Below are positions 10,751 to 22,439 of a stretch of 64,000 bases of DNA, piece by piece. The DNA lies in the NCBI RefSeq assembly GCF_030272615.1, contig NC_081415.1:599459644-599523643 (forward strand), read 5' to 3'. Source of the stretch: Cryptomeria japonica (Eukaryota; Streptophyta; Pinopsida; Cupressales; Cupressaceae). Every line of letters begins with the position of its first letter. The first letter of the stretch is position 1. The translations under genes and the position numbers were made by a program. Below the pieces are notes generated by a model. The model was given only the letters and a program-made list of their open reading frames with translations. It was not told the origin of the DNA and did not search any database.

Positions 10751-12531
10751 ATCATAACCATGAACCATATCTTATTTCGTCCATTCAAAAGAAGCCCTAG
10801 TGTTCCTATTGATTTCTTTTGGCTTAAGCAATTTCAATATTTTCCATCACAGAGTGATGCTCATTTTCAATCTTATCAAAAATGGAAGAGAGATGATCTT
10901 ATCCTTAAGTCAACCTAGATCCCCAACACTTGACATTCCTATCATACTTGAAGATAAATTTCTTCCCCTCACCGATAGAACTAATCTCCCTCCTAAGGAA
11001 GATCATTAACCTATTCCTATGGATGTGACTATACTTTCTCCTAAGAAGAAGAACAATATTCTTCCTAAGGTTAGACCTGTACCTCCTCCTCATGATGGAA
11101 CTGGTCTCCTTCCTACACCTAATATTCCTCTTTTGTATGGCGCAGTTCCACCTCCTTCCTCTTATCAAGAGAAGAGGTCTACTTCTCTTGTTCAACCTAA
11201 AAGACCTCAACCTAAACCTTCAACTATCAAGGAGTGAAATATTCCTACTTTTTCAAGTGTTCCTCCTCCTTCTCAGCCTTCCACTAAAACTTGATGAAAT
11301 CATTGTGTGAGAGAGCATCGACAAAGATGCCATGTTCGAGCTCATAAAGTTGTCCCTCAAAAAACTCAATCTCCTAAGACTCCAATAGTTGACATGATTC
11401 CCTTTTCTCCTAAGCAAGATTTTCAGCCTACATCTCCAAATTATAAGTTGCACAAAACATGTGATGGCTTTACTCCTATTCATGTTCTTGCTCCTCTTTC
11501 TCTAAACTTTGATGAAGAAATGGGTGAAAATGTTATTCATGATGGAAATACGACTCCTAATGCTTCTGATAGTGAGTATGAATATGTTGATGTGGACAAG
11601 CATTTAGCAACTGAATTTTCTCAAACCCTAATCCTATCTCCTAGAATCGAACAAAGTGACTTACAACATGAGCATAGTCCTTGTTTGGATCGTGTGATAG
11701 CTCTACCTATTGTTCTCGATGTCGCTCCTCTGGCGTGTTTCTTGCCTTCTCGAAATAGTGATCAGCAAGATCAGGAGGCAGATGTCATACTAGATTAACA
11801 ACATTAGCACTGTAGATCTTCTCTCTCTCTCTCCTTTCTTTCTCTTTTGGGACCATTCTTCTATGTGTATCCTTGTTCTTCTATTATCTCCTTAATGTCT
11901 AGTTGGGGATAATGCAAAGCATTGAAATAATTTCTTCATCTCTTTCATGTTGACTCAAAATACATCCTCTCTTCCCTTTCTTCCAAGGTAGTGTCCTTCA
12001 TTGGGGAATGATGATTATTATATGCACATACATATATGATATACATAAGTTATCATACAACATATTGACCCCGAGGAAAGTGAAACTACCTCGTGTTTTG
12101 TGTTCATTATCCTTGGGTTTATTCCTCGATTGGGGGCTAAATCCCTGTGATAACATGATCCCTCTCTTCTCTCTCTTAGTTGTCTCCTACCTTAAAGAAA
12201 TCACTCCTGATAAGGCATGTGCGATCTCTTTAACATGGGGGCATACACTCTGCTCATATTTTCCTTCTTGATACTTAGAATTACTTAGTGAACTTTGTTG
12301 CTTTGTAATCTTTGGTATCCTTGCTTTCATGACTCATAGTGAGGGGAACTTTGCTACTTGCAGTCATGGTTCTCCTCTTCTTGATCTTACCTTTTACTTT
12401 GTCAATCGAAGTCCTAAGATCATAAGTCCACTGGGGGCTTGGCACATCTTGCCTCCTTGACATAGTAAAAGTCTTTCAATCTTGTTTCCTTGTCCTTTAT
12501 CAGCAGTATTGGCATACGTTCATATTCCTCC
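10751..12531 (+). other. 3' part of the gag-only element without pol
   Basis: This 1.8-kb stretch lies where reverse transcriptase and integrase would be expected. It contains only proline- and serine-rich broken frames, the longest at 11307-11798 (163 codons, acidic, no domain). I see no RT (Y/F-x-DD), RNase H or integrase (HHCC, DDE) motif. Two internal GGGGGC purine tracts (near 12133 and 12430) resemble the terminal polypurine tract. Confidence 0.6.
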
Positions 12532-12547
12532 TAAAGTGGGGGCTAAA
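12532..12547 (+). other. Polypurine tract
   Basis: AAAGTGGGGGCTAAA sits directly before the 3' LTR. It is the expected primer for plus-strand DNA synthesis. Confidence 0.8.
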
Positions 12548-13743
12548 TGTAGTGTCATAAAAATTCCAACCCTAGCAATTTTTTACCACATTAGGGTCCT
12601 CACGCATGTGAAATCGAATCCCCTAGCCTGATCGGAGACTGGAGACTGCTCAACCCCTGAAAACTACTTCTCCCTTGCCCTCCCCACCACCATTTCTACA
12701 CTCTGCCCTGGAGAAAAAGGTAGGATGGGGGTGTGGAACCTCTATCCCTACCCTATTTTGGGGTAGGACCCTTCCTAAGTTTTCATTGAAGGTTGTGCAG
12801 TGAGCGGGAAAACTTCCCCGATGTCGGCCTATGACGAAAATAAATTTCATTCCTAATTGACAAGTATAAAAGTCACATTTCCCCTTCCATTTTGGCACAA
12901 TACAAATACATGAGATCACACATTCTAGCATTCAAGAGCATTCAAACATTCTGTTCTAGCATTAAGCATTCTCAAGTCTCCCTTCAAGGCTAGGTGTTGC
13001 ATTCAAGTCAAGGATTCAACCATTGAGGAGGAGATTTATTTCAACTTTCAACTTCATATAAGCATTTCTACCCACATTCTATCTACAACCTCCCTTGAGG
13101 TGATTTACATTGCAGTCTTTCAATTACATTTACTTGCAAGTACTTTCTCTCATTACTTGGTTAATTCTAAAATTGTGGTTTGACCTGAAGGCAAACCCCC
13201 AATCCTAGCCCCTTTTCCTCTCTTTTCTGTGTGTAGGTTGCAGGTGTGCAGCTATAAATTTGGATTTGGACTCCATTTGTAGAGGTGGAGAAACCCTTTT
13301 CATTTCGCATATTTTTTGGAGGACCGTGTACATTCCCGCCATGGTCTGGGCAACTTTTCTTCAAATTCGCAAGGCAGATTCATATCGACGTATTACTACC
13401 AGATCTAGGTGCACAACTTTATCCCACACTTCGATCTCAAGTTATAATCAGTTCTTTGTCACTTTTGCACTTAGTCTCTATACATAATTCAATCAATTCC
13501 TTGCTATTCCAAATAGAAGAGGGGATTAACTTATCACTCTCATTTCATTTAGAATTCTATCTTCTTCGTTGGAGGTTGAATCTAATGTATTCCCTGCTCC
13601 CTCTTCCAATGTAATGTGTGAAAAGTGTTTGAAGGGAAATCCATAGTGAAACTCTCATCTTTTCTTGGAGGGAAAGGGTATCTTTCCTCTTGATCTCTCA
13701 TTCACACATTTTTCACCCACCATTACATTTTGGTGACATTACA
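12548..13743 (+). repeat. 3' LTR of the gag-only element, extended end
   Basis: Matches the 5' LTR up to CACCATTACA at 13727. It then carries 16 extra bases, TTTTGGTGACATTACA, before the ACATG target duplication. The first nine extra bases equal the first nine internal bases after the 5' LTR (8653-8661). The last seven repeat the LTR terminus CATTACA. The TATA box is at 12865-12872. Confidence 0.75.
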
Positions 13744-13748
13744 ACATG

Positions 13749-15372
13749 TCATAGGCTAGTGCCTTGTTCTTGGATGGCATGTGATGACACTCCCTCGTAC
13801 ATGTGAGCTCTTTTCTTTTTTTTGTATTCTTATTATGATGTTTTATCAGCCTCTGGAAACTTCTTGTTCGTTCTTGTTTGCTTGGTGCATGGTTATGTGT
13901 ATGGAGGTTGTTTAGTGTTAGTCCCTTTGGTAAAGTGCCAACCTTGGTTTAGTGTGTGAGTTGGGACCTAGCGACATCTCCTAGCTCGGGGATGGTTCCT
14001 TGTAGGCTCCACATTGGTTGGATGGTTGGAGCTTTTTGCCATTGGGGTTTTTCCCTCTTCTTTGGTGTTGTCTTCGAGAGCTTTCTTCATGTTGACTCTG
14101 AACCCTCGGAGAAGGTTCATGTATTGTACACCTTATGATAGATAAACTTGAATCATGTATTAATCTAAGAATGTTATATAAGAAGTGAGTGATACTTACA
14201 ATTGTAATACTATGTAAAAACAACCAATAATGTATTCAAGAGTTACTTTAGATGGTACATACAAATGGAAGTAATAATATGAGTTAATCAAATGTAAGTA
14301 GAAAGAAAGAAGAAAATGATATAACCTTACCAGTAGTGTCTTATTATTTGTTAATCATGTATATTCCTTAATTTGAACTCATAGGACATGATTGAAGTTG
14401 TCATATTTAGTTTATGAGATAGATTAGTTACTTGTAATTAAAATGTATTTTGCCAAATAGTTGAATCAGCAATATGATTATTTATGTGGTAATTAATGTT
14501 AGATAGTAGATATGTAGATGTGATGGAAATATGGATGTTGTTTCTTTCTTCATGTTATATCTTTAGCAATGCACATGAATTAATTCTTGTACTTTCCCAT
14601 TTTCATATGAATATGGATGTAAACGAAGTAGATGTTAGCATACATTTATGAGATCAATGGTATAAACAATGACATTAAACAAAAAACCTAAACTATCATT
14701 GGTAAAGCATGTGAAATACAAGATCATTGAAGATGTAGTTGGATTCTTGGAAACTAGGAAATCTCTAAGGTTGAAAACTAAAACGGGACTTAGTACATAG
14801 ACATCATTAAGAGCTAAATGAGAATTTATATAATTATGTTATGGCTGCCATAAAACTAATGTTGCATAAGAAGCATTATGAACACGTAGATTACATAAGT
14901 AGGTTAATGAGCATGCCTTGGTAGATACATTGAATAGTGGACAATAATAGTAGCATATCATGTGAAGTGTGTGATATAGATTAAATATGCATACATGCAT
15001 TTGTAGTTGTGTTCCATGCTAGGGTAAATCATTAGAATCATAGAATTAAACTAATATTATAATGGTGAACTAATTGGATTGACCATAAACCATAATTTGC
15101 GTAGGACTTAGTAGTGATGTCAATACCCTGGGGAAACGATGGAACCTTCTAAGCTATTAAACCTTGTAAACATGACTTCACTTGTGTTAGTAGCATAATG
15201 TATGAGGCAATAGATAAACACTTAACATTGGATTTTAAACTATTGAACTAAATCATAAACTTAATGTCTAGATTGTGTTAGATCTAACCTTGTTAGTAAA
15301 CAAAAAAAAAATTATTCCTCTTTTGGATCTAGTTGTAGTAAGTTTCCCTGGTGTTTATTGGCGAGCGCTACA
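13749..15372. other. Right part of the composite insertion, unassigned
   Basis: Continues the host DNA of the gag-only element. 13749-14120 is mixed composition, and the rest is AT-rich with no coding signal. A run of ten A lies near 15300. The end near 15372 (...GCGCTACA) abuts the transposase core segment. I see no gene or clear repeat type. Confidence 0.4.
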
Positions 15373-15749
15373 GCTGCCATGACTATCAAAGATCAGAAGG
15401 GCTCTATTAGAGGGTGAAACCCCACCAAGGAATAAATGTGCAAAATATTCCAACCAATTGAGGAATAACTCCTTTTTTATCCATGCATGTTCTTGGACTT
15501 CCATGGATGCTCCTGGCTCACAGTTTGCAATGTAGTTTCAGATATACCTCTTAGATTTGAACAAGTAAAAACCAGGAATAATAAACCCACATGCACTAAC
15601 ATATGCCAAAACAGTAATCAACTCTCTACTTTTTGAAATAAGGTGCGGTACAAACCTCTACCCCAATTTGGCTATCAATCTCATTCCACAATTCCTCCTA
15701 GCTTGCACACCAGTCTCATCACAGTTCCAAATTTGAATGGATCCATAGT
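15373..15749 (-). pseudogene. pogo-like transposase, catalytic core segment
   Basis: Middle piece of the split DDE_1 transposase. Read leftward it gives IWNCDETGVQARRNCGMRLI with the first catalytic Asp in the conserved N-[ACV]-DETG motif. Next is ELITVLAYVSACGFIIPGFY, the family's 'iTvl...sA.G..iPp' strand block. It ends with WLEYFAHLFLGGVSPSNRAL and LIFDSHGS, which carries the second catalytic Asp ('LLilDgHgSH'). In-frame stops interrupt it (a TAG after AKLG, a TGA after KRYI). The frame joins the N-terminal segment across the copia element and the C-terminal segment at GS(H). Confidence 0.85.
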
Positions 15750-15754
15750 GATAA

Positions 15755-16945
15755 TGTTGGCCATTTAGTGGAATTGATTGATGTTTTGTCATTGATGTCA
15801 ACACTAACTATTTGGATACTTTACCGGCACCCTTTTGGTTCCGGTAGGTTAAGTGGTTTCTGGTTAACTTGGATCCCCGGTATGATCCGACAGGCTCCAG
15901 TATAGTCTAGTGATGAAATTGGCTTGTTCATGATACTTATACTCATATTTGATCAGTTAGTTTTGGTCTGGTGATTGGATGTTATCCTGCTTGCTCAGAA
16001 GATTGGTTTCTTGTTCCAGTGAGGGTTTCACTGGCAGAGCTTTTGATGGAGATCTTTGATGAATTTCATAAGTGGTGTCGGTGCAGCTTCTGATGGAGTT
16101 TCATAATAATGTTGATGATCATGTTCGAGACTTGGTATTTGGAGATCATTGCTGAAGCATGTGGACCTATACTTAGTCCCGGTTGATCTAGGTTATGGAC
16201 CGACTTTAATGTAACGTATGGATAGGACCTATTGATGTATTTTTGGGTTGACTTATGTGTTGATATTACTTGTTTGGTCTAAGGCCGACATGGTTTGTAA
16301 TTATGTAATTGGTTTATTATCTGGTGGCCAACCTGATTGTTTATGGTCGAGGGTTTGTATAAATAAATGTAAGATCTCATTGTAGATCATCATGGTTCAT
16401 GTAAGAGGTCATAGTCAAGGAATATAATGTGCGAATAAATGTAATATCATTCACGCAGAGGAGTTGGTCGATCATTAGAGATTGAATTGGGTTTATGTAA
16501 GAGGATTTAGTCCTCAAGTATTGAGCTTAACTAGAACTATACTCTGGCATAGGAGATGTTATCTTTTGCAGTTCAATACTTCTCTGGATTGTAGTCTAGA
16601 TTTATATGTAGTCGGTGAGGCTCCTTTTGTGATGAGCAGTGTGCTCTAGGTTGTTGGCCTTCCTTCTAGTGCAGGCCCCTTCATTTTAATTCACATACTT
16701 ATTGTAGAAGTATTATCTGACTCTGGTTAGTCTTCCCACCATGGTTTTTCCCTTTACTAGGTTTTCCACATATAAATCATGGTGTTGTGTGGATAGCTTT
16801 TATTCTGTGATTATTGCTTATGCTTAATTGATTAACTACTATTCTAGTATTATTATTTTAATTATTGAATGTTCTTGTAATCTGAGACAACTGATTCACC
16901 CCCCCCCCCTCTCAGTTGTCTTCTGGTTATCTGAACTGTCTAACA
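15755..16945 (+). repeat. 5' LTR of the copia element
   Basis: 1,191 bp, starting TGTTGGCC and ending CTAACA. It contains a TATA box at 16358-16365. Near the end is a 10-bp perfect stem, AGACAACTGA (16885-16894) with TCAGTTGTCT (16912-16921), around a C-rich loop. Relative to the 3' LTR it lacks about 20 bp before 'TTTAATTATTGAATG'. Confidence 0.9.
16358..16365 (+). promoter_or_regulatory. TATA box in the copia LTR
   Basis: TATAAATA is conserved at 22207-22214 in the 3' LTR. Confidence 0.6.
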
Positions 16946-16946
16946 A

Positions 16947-16959
16947 TTGGTATTAGAGG
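16947..16959 (+). other. Primer binding site of the copia element
   Basis: TTGGTATTAGAGG begins one base after the LTR. It matches the initiator tRNA-Met primer site TTGGTATCAGAGC with two differences. Confidence 0.8.
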
Positions 16960-16991
16960 TTTGGTCCTCTCTGCAGAAAGCTTAACCGCTA

Positions 16992-18150
16992 GTGGAAGAT
17001 CCTATGGTAACTAACAGTTCAAGTTCATCCAGTTCTTCTAGAGATATATTTTTAAGGGATATTTTGAGGATTGATGGAACAAATTGCACAGTATGGAAGA
17101 TTCGGATGGAGACTCATCTGAGATGTCCTGGCAAGGAGATTTGGGAGATCACACAGAAAGGTGTCACACCCTATAATTTGGGATCTGGCAATCCTCCTCC
17201 AACAAACCTGGACAAGGAGCTTGAGAATGATTGTAGAGAAAGAGAAGCCCTCTTGTGTGCACTTTCTTACCAGCAAATAATGAGATTAATCAACAAATCA
17301 TCTAGAAAGGCTATATGGGATAAGTTGGAAACTCTTAATGAAGGTGACCCTACAGTGAAGATTGCTAAACTTGATGGTTACTGATTGAGATATGAAAACC
17401 TGAAGATGGAAGAAGATGAAAGGATTACTGCATTCATGGAAAGGGAAAATGAGATTATTATGGGAATTCAATTTTGTGGTGGAACTTTGAGTGAAGATGA
17501 AATTATTTCTAAAGTCCTGAGAGCCCTACCACCGACTTACAAAATGAAGGCTACTGCTATTAATGAATTGAGAACAATGGCTAATTCACCTGCCAATAGA
17601 GATACGTTGGTTGGGAAACTATCTTCTTTTGAGCTTGAGGAATTTGGACCTTTTGGAGTTGTGAAGACTAAACCCTCTTTTCATGCATCTACATCTACAA
17701 CCGGTAAGTAAGACTAGAAATATTTATATACAAAGGAGTTAGAGTATATGAAGAGAGAAGATGATGAGTTTGAGAAACTTGAAGCACTATTTTCTAGAAG
17801 TGTACCGAAAGGACCGGTAGGAAGTAAGTATGAAGGAAAAGCACCTTTTAAACGTTTTGCATGTAATAAGATTGGTAATTTTGCATCTAGATGTCTTGAA
17901 AGAAATTCAATATTTGAAGAAAGAGTTAAAATATCATTTAAGCCTAACCCTAGATATCAGAACAAATATAAATACAAGAAAAACATAGAAAAATCATGCT
18001 ACATAGAGGATGAGGAAGGCATTACTGAGTCAGATGATGAACCGGTAGAAGACTCTATTAGTGGATCCGGCAATGGGAAGGAATGGGTGTTCCTGGCTAT
18101 CAAGGAAGATGATCTGACACTAGAAAAGAATGTACCTGAAGAGAAGGCAC
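16992..18150 (+). pseudogene. Copia Gag
   Basis: Copia-type Gag (UBN2/retrotran_gag). After a serine run it reads LRIDGTNCTVWKIRMETHLR, the usual 'F.G.NY..WK..M...L' opening. It continues through LINKSSRKAIWDKLETLNEG and MEEDERITAFMERENEIIMG. Stops at about 17382 (TGA) and at 17709-17716 (TAA, TAG) break the frame. The zinc knuckle near 17847-17896 reads KRFACNKIGNFASRC. Compared with C-x2-C-x4-H-x4-C, the first Cys is Arg and the His is Asn, so nucleic-acid binding would be lost. Confidence 0.85.
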
Positions 18151-18553
18151 TTGTTGCTAAAATTGAAGACAAGGATGAATGGGTAATTGATAGTGGTTGT
18201 TCACATCATATGACTGGAGATAAAGGGAAGTTTCTATCTTTGCAAGAATTTGATGGTGGACTAGTTAGATTTGGAGATGACAAGGCATGTATGATCAAAG
18301 GAAAAGGAAATATATCATTGGATGGTAAGAATAATACTGACAATGTTTATTATGTTGAAGGTTGAACCATAATATTTTGAGTGTAGGACAATTGGTAGAT
18401 AAGGGATTTCAATTACAGTTCAAGGATGGAAAATGCAAAAGTATTAATAGATCTAGCTTGGAGATTGCAGCCGGTACACAAACAAAAGGTAATATATTTC
18501 ATTTGAACTCTAGTGAGAAGACATGTTTGATTACACAAAATGATGAGAGTTGA
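18151..18553 (+). pseudogene. Copia aspartic protease
   Basis: DEWVIDSGCSHHMTGDKGKF carries the retropepsin DSG active site in the copia context 'W.iDSG.S.HMt'. It continues VRFGDDKACMIKGKGNISLD. A one-base deletion near 18365 shifts to LNHNILSVGQLVDKGFQLQF, the typical end of the domain. The catalytic triad itself is intact; the frame is not. Confidence 0.88.
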
Positions 18554-19760
18554 CTATGGCATAAAAGGCCGTGTCATGTGAATTTTGATTGCATTGTGAA
18601 GATCAATTCAACTAAGGCAGTTAGGGATATACCTAAGATTATGAAGCCCTATAATATGGTATGTAAAGAATGTCAAATGGGTAAACAAGTTAGAACCTCT
18701 TTTAGGAGTATACAAGATAAATCGAATGATGTTCTTGATCTTATTCATACTGATTTATGTGGCTAGAGTTAAAAAATTTCACGGTGATAGATATTTCATG
18801 CGAATTATTGATGATTATTCTAGAATGATGTGGGTTACTTTTTTGAGAGAAAAATATGAACCTTTTGAAAAGTTCAAAATCTTTAAGGCTAAAGTGGAAA
18901 CTGAGATAGGATTGAAGATTAAATGTTTGAGATTAGACAATGGTGGAGAATTCACATCCGGTGAGTTTAATAACTTTTGTGACAAGCATGGTATAAGAAG
19001 ACAATTTTCTGCTCCCTGAACACCTTAGCAAAATGGAGGCGTGGAAAAGAAAAATAGAACTGTCTTGGATGCTGCTAGAACAATGATGATGGAAGTTAAT
19101 CTACCTCATATCTACTAGAGAGAAGCAGTGAGTCAAATGATTTATACATTCAACAAAGTACATATCAAAGGGGAAACCGGTAAGACACCTTATGAATTAT
19201 GGTTTGGCAATACACCTACAATTAAGTATTTCATAATTTTTGGTAGTAAATGTTATATCAGGAGAGATGATACTATTGGGAAATTTGATTCTAGATGTGA
19301 TGAAGGCATATTTCTTGGTTATTCTAATGAAAGAAAAGCATATAGATGTTATAACAAGAGATTGCAGAGAATTGTGGAGAGTGCTAATGTCAAAGTAGAT
19401 GAGATGAACAGAAGTCAAATCAGAGTTTATGAGAAGGAACTGACAGTGGAAATAATTATATCTGAACCGGTAGCACCTTTACTGGAATAGAGAGTTGAAC
19501 CAGCTACTCCAGCAACATCAGAGAATTCTACAGTGACTGAAGAACAGGGAAGAGGAACATCGAGTTAGAAGACTCCTAGGTATGTGAGATTGAATCATTC
19601 TGAAGATCAAATCATTGGGGATAAGAGCAATGAAGTGATGACAAGAAGAAGATTGGCAACTAATGAGGTATGTTTAATTTCACAAGTTGAACCAGTATCA
19701 GTAATTGAAGCATGTAAAGATAACATTGGTTGAAAGCTATGGAAGAAGAATTAGATTAGA
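18554..19760 (+). pseudogene. Copia integrase
   Basis: Begins with the GAG-pre-integrase zinc domain (LWHKRPCHVNFDCIVKI...CKECQMGKQVR; the H-H-C-C ligands are partly visible). The catalytic core follows: DLIHTDLCG, IIDDYSRMMWVTFLREKYEP, CLRLDNGGEFTSGEFNNFCD and QNGGVEKKNRTVLDAARTMM, which give the D-D-E triad. The C-terminal part has GKTPYELWFGNTPTIKYFII and the conserved EGIFLGYSNERKAYRCYN. Stops include TGA and TAG either side of 'TP' near 19018-19032, TAG in IY*REA and TAG at 19488. A frameshift lies near 18766. Confidence 0.88.
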
Positions 19761-19779
19761 TTGAGAAAAATAACACATG

Positions 19780-20720
19780 GACTTTGGTTCCCTGACCTAA
19801 AAATAAAAATGTTATTAGAACTAAATGGGTTTTTACGAATAAATTGAATGAAGATGGTAAATTTATAATGAATGAGGCTAGATTGGTTTGTAAAGGATGT
19901 TCTCAGAAGGAAGGAACTGATTATGGAGAGACTTTTGCACTTGTGGCTAGGATTGAAGCTGTAAGATTATTTCTTGCCTATGCTACTTATAAAAACTACA
20001 AGGTTTATCATATGGATGTTAAATGTGCATTTTTGAATGGGGATCTTGATGAGGAAGTTTATATTGAGAAACCTAATGGTTTTTCACTATCAGATGATAT
20101 AGATATGGTTTGCAGGTTAAGGAAAGCTTTATATGGATTGAAACAAGCACCTAGAGCTTGGTATACAAGGTTGGATAAATATCTTTTGAAGCTTGGTTTT
20201 AATAGGGGCAGTGCTGACAGTAATTTATATTATAAAATCATTGATGATGATATAATGATTGTTGAAGTATTTGTTGATGATATTATTTTTGGAGGTGAAG
20301 ATAAGTTATGCATAGAATTTTCTAAGAATATGGAGAAAGAATTTGAGATACATCTATGATTGATGAGATGAAATTTTTCTTAGGTTTGCAGATTCTTCAG
20401 ACTGACAAAGGTATTTTGATCTGTCAAACTAAATATGCTAAGGAATTGCTGAAGAAATTTGGTATGGGAGATTCTAAACCGGTAAGTACTCGTATGGTTA
20501 CAAGTGAGAAATTGACAAGAAAAGATGTTTCTACAACAGTAAATCGTATAAGATACAGATATAGGATTGGAGGTCTTCTTTATTTGACTCAGACTAGGCC
20601 TGACATTATGAATGTTGTTTGTATTATTTCAATATTTCAGAGTGATCCTAGAGAAAATCATGAGATGGTGTTGAAAAATATTTTTAGGGCAAGGTACATC
20701 ATAATATGGCTTGTGGTACC
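19780..20720 (+). pseudogene. Copia reverse transcriptase
   Basis: RVT_2 domain. It contains TKWVFTNKLNEDGKFIMNEA, RLVCKGCSQKEGTDYGETFA, VYHMDVKCAFLNGDLDEEVY with the first catalytic Asp, LRKALYGLKQAPRAWYTRLD and VEVFVDDIIFGGEDKLCIEF, where FVDD replaces the usual YVDD. The thumb region continues in an overlapping frame from 20356 (MKFFLGLQILQTDKGILICQ). The TGA near 20357 and a shift near 20715 split it. All catalytic motifs remain readable. Confidence 0.92.
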
Positions 20721-21235
20721 CTAAGGATGATAACTTTACTTTATGTGCTTATATAGATGTTGATTGGGTTGGAGATGTTGATGACCGAAAAAGTACTTCT
20801 GGTGGAGCTTTCTTTCTTGGAAAGAAGTTGGTTTCATGGATCAACAAGAAACAGTCATGCACTTCTTTATCTACTACTGAAGCTAAGTATGTTGTTGCTA
20901 CTACTAACTATACACGAGTTTTATGGATGAAGCAAATGTTGAAGGATATAAAGGTGGATTATGATGCACTGGTAGTTATTCACTGTGATAACTCTACTAC
21001 TATTGATATATCAAAGAATCCGATATTTCATTCTAAGACAAAGCACATATCTATCAAGTATAACTTTTTGAAGGAGAAGGTGGAAGCAAATGAAGTTAGA
21101 CTGGTTTATTTGAACACTAAAGAGAAGATTGCAGATATTTTCACTATACGGTTATCCAAGGAATCATTTGAGTACTTGAGAGACAAATTGGGAGTTTCTG
21201 CCCCTCTGATAGAGACTCGATTGGTTTGGCATTAG
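20711..21235 (+). pseudogene. Copia RNase H
   Basis: RNase H of copia type: YIDVDWVGDVDDRKSTSGGA, then KKQSCTSLSTTEAKYVVATT with the catalytic Glu, then VIHCDNSTTIDISKNPIFHS and TKHISIKYNFLKEKVEANEV. The element-specific end IADIFTIRLSKESFEYLRDK follows. The frame is open through this stretch. It ends at a TAG at 21233-21235 and is followed by the untranslated polypurine region. Confidence 0.9.
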
Positions 21236-21294
21236 TCTGACATGCACTATCTGAGATACTATTCATTCTAACACTGATGTGGGATGCTACTGCT

Positions 21295-21607
21295 CAGGGG
21301 GAGTAGTCAGCTTTGAGATTCAAAGGATTATGTTTTTGCTTTGATATTTCTATCAGATTTCTAGCATTGATGTCAAAGGGGAAGAGATAGTGATGTGAAA
21401 AAGAAAAATAGAGGGGGAGAGATATTGATAACAAAAAGAAATTGAGAACTTTATAGAAATATTATTCAAAGGGGGAGAGATACTGATATTCAGAGCTATT
21501 TGTGGGACTTTGTTGGCTGTCTTCCATAGGGGGAGACTTGTTTAGCATTTCTTGGTAGTTAGATGTTTTTCATATCTAGTGTTGCCATCAATACCAAAGG
21601 GGGAGAT
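21295..21607 (+). repeat. Series of polypurine-tract-like motifs before the 3' LTR
   Basis: Six purine tracts of the form (C)AAAGGGGGAGA recur at about 21295-21306, 21374-21390, 21410-21427, 21467-21485, 21525-21538 and 21597-21607. Most are followed by TATTGAT/TACTGAT-like sequence. The last abuts the LTR and is the authentic primer for plus-strand synthesis. The upstream copies look like an expanded or reserve set. Confidence 0.75.
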
Positions 21608-22439
21608 TGTTGGCCATTTGGTGGAATTGATTGATGTTTTATCATTTACCAACACCAAGTGTTTGGATGCTTTACCAACACCCTTTTGGTTCCAGTAGGT
21701 TAAGTGGTTTCTGGTTAACTTGGATCCAGTATGATCCGACAGGCTGTAGTATAGTCTGGTGATGGAATTGGCTTGTTCATGATAATTATACTCATATTTG
21801 GTTAGTTAGTTTTGGTCTGGTGATTGGATGCTATCCTGCTTACTCAGAAGATTGGTTTCTAGTTTCGGCAAGGGTTTCACTGACAGAGCTTTTGATGGAG
21901 ATCTTTGATGAATTGCATAAGTGGTGTTGGTGCAGCTTCTGATGGAGTTTCATAATGTTGTTGATGATCATGTTCGAGACTTGGCGTTTGGAGATTATTG
22001 CTGAAACATGTGGACCTATACTTGGTCTTGGTTGATCTAGGTTATGGACCGACTTTAATGTAACATATGGATAGGACCTATTGATGTATTTTTGTGATGT
22101 CTTATGTGTTGATATTACTTGTTTGCTCGAAGGCCGACATGGTTTGTAATTATGTAATTGGTTTATTGTCTGGTGGACGACTTGATTATTTATGGTCGAA
22201 GGTTTGTATAAATAGATGTAAGATCTCATTGTAGATCATCATGGTTAATGTAAGAGGTCATGGTCAAGGAATGTAATGTGCGAATAAATGTAATATCATT
22301 TAGGAAGAGGAGTTGGTCGATCATTGTAGGTCAAATTGGGTTTATGTAAGAGGATTTAGTCCTCCAGTATTGAGGTTAACCAGAACTATACTCTGGCATA
22401 GCAGATGCTATCTTTTGCAGTTCAATACTTCTCCAGATT
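21608..22439 (+). repeat. 3' LTR of the copia element, left part
   Basis: Aligns with the 5' LTR from TGTTGGCC to CTTCTCCAGATT. It is then interrupted by the nested LTR element and resumes at 25277. TATA box at 22207-22214. Confidence 0.9.

Larger units (their letters stand above)
7487..13743 (+). mobile_element. Gag-only LTR retrotransposon, complete
   Basis: Two related LTRs of about 1.17-1.2 kb flank a 3.9-kb internal region. The element begins TGTAG and ends ...TTACA. The 5-bp sequence ACATG is present immediately outside both ends (7482-7486 and 13744-13748), a target site duplication. The inside carries gag, a zinc knuckle and a protease-like stretch. I find no reverse transcriptase, RNase H or integrase motif up to the polypurine tract. 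This is the architecture of non-autonomous TR-GAG elements, mobilised by a related Ty3/gypsy element. The LTRs differ at roughly one base in eight by eye, so the insertion is old. Confidence 0.85.

Noticed and set aside
3774-15372. Single LTR retrotransposon spanning the whole first gap
   Set aside because: The two ends show no similar LTRs, and the possible target duplication is imperfect, so only the inner element can be defined.
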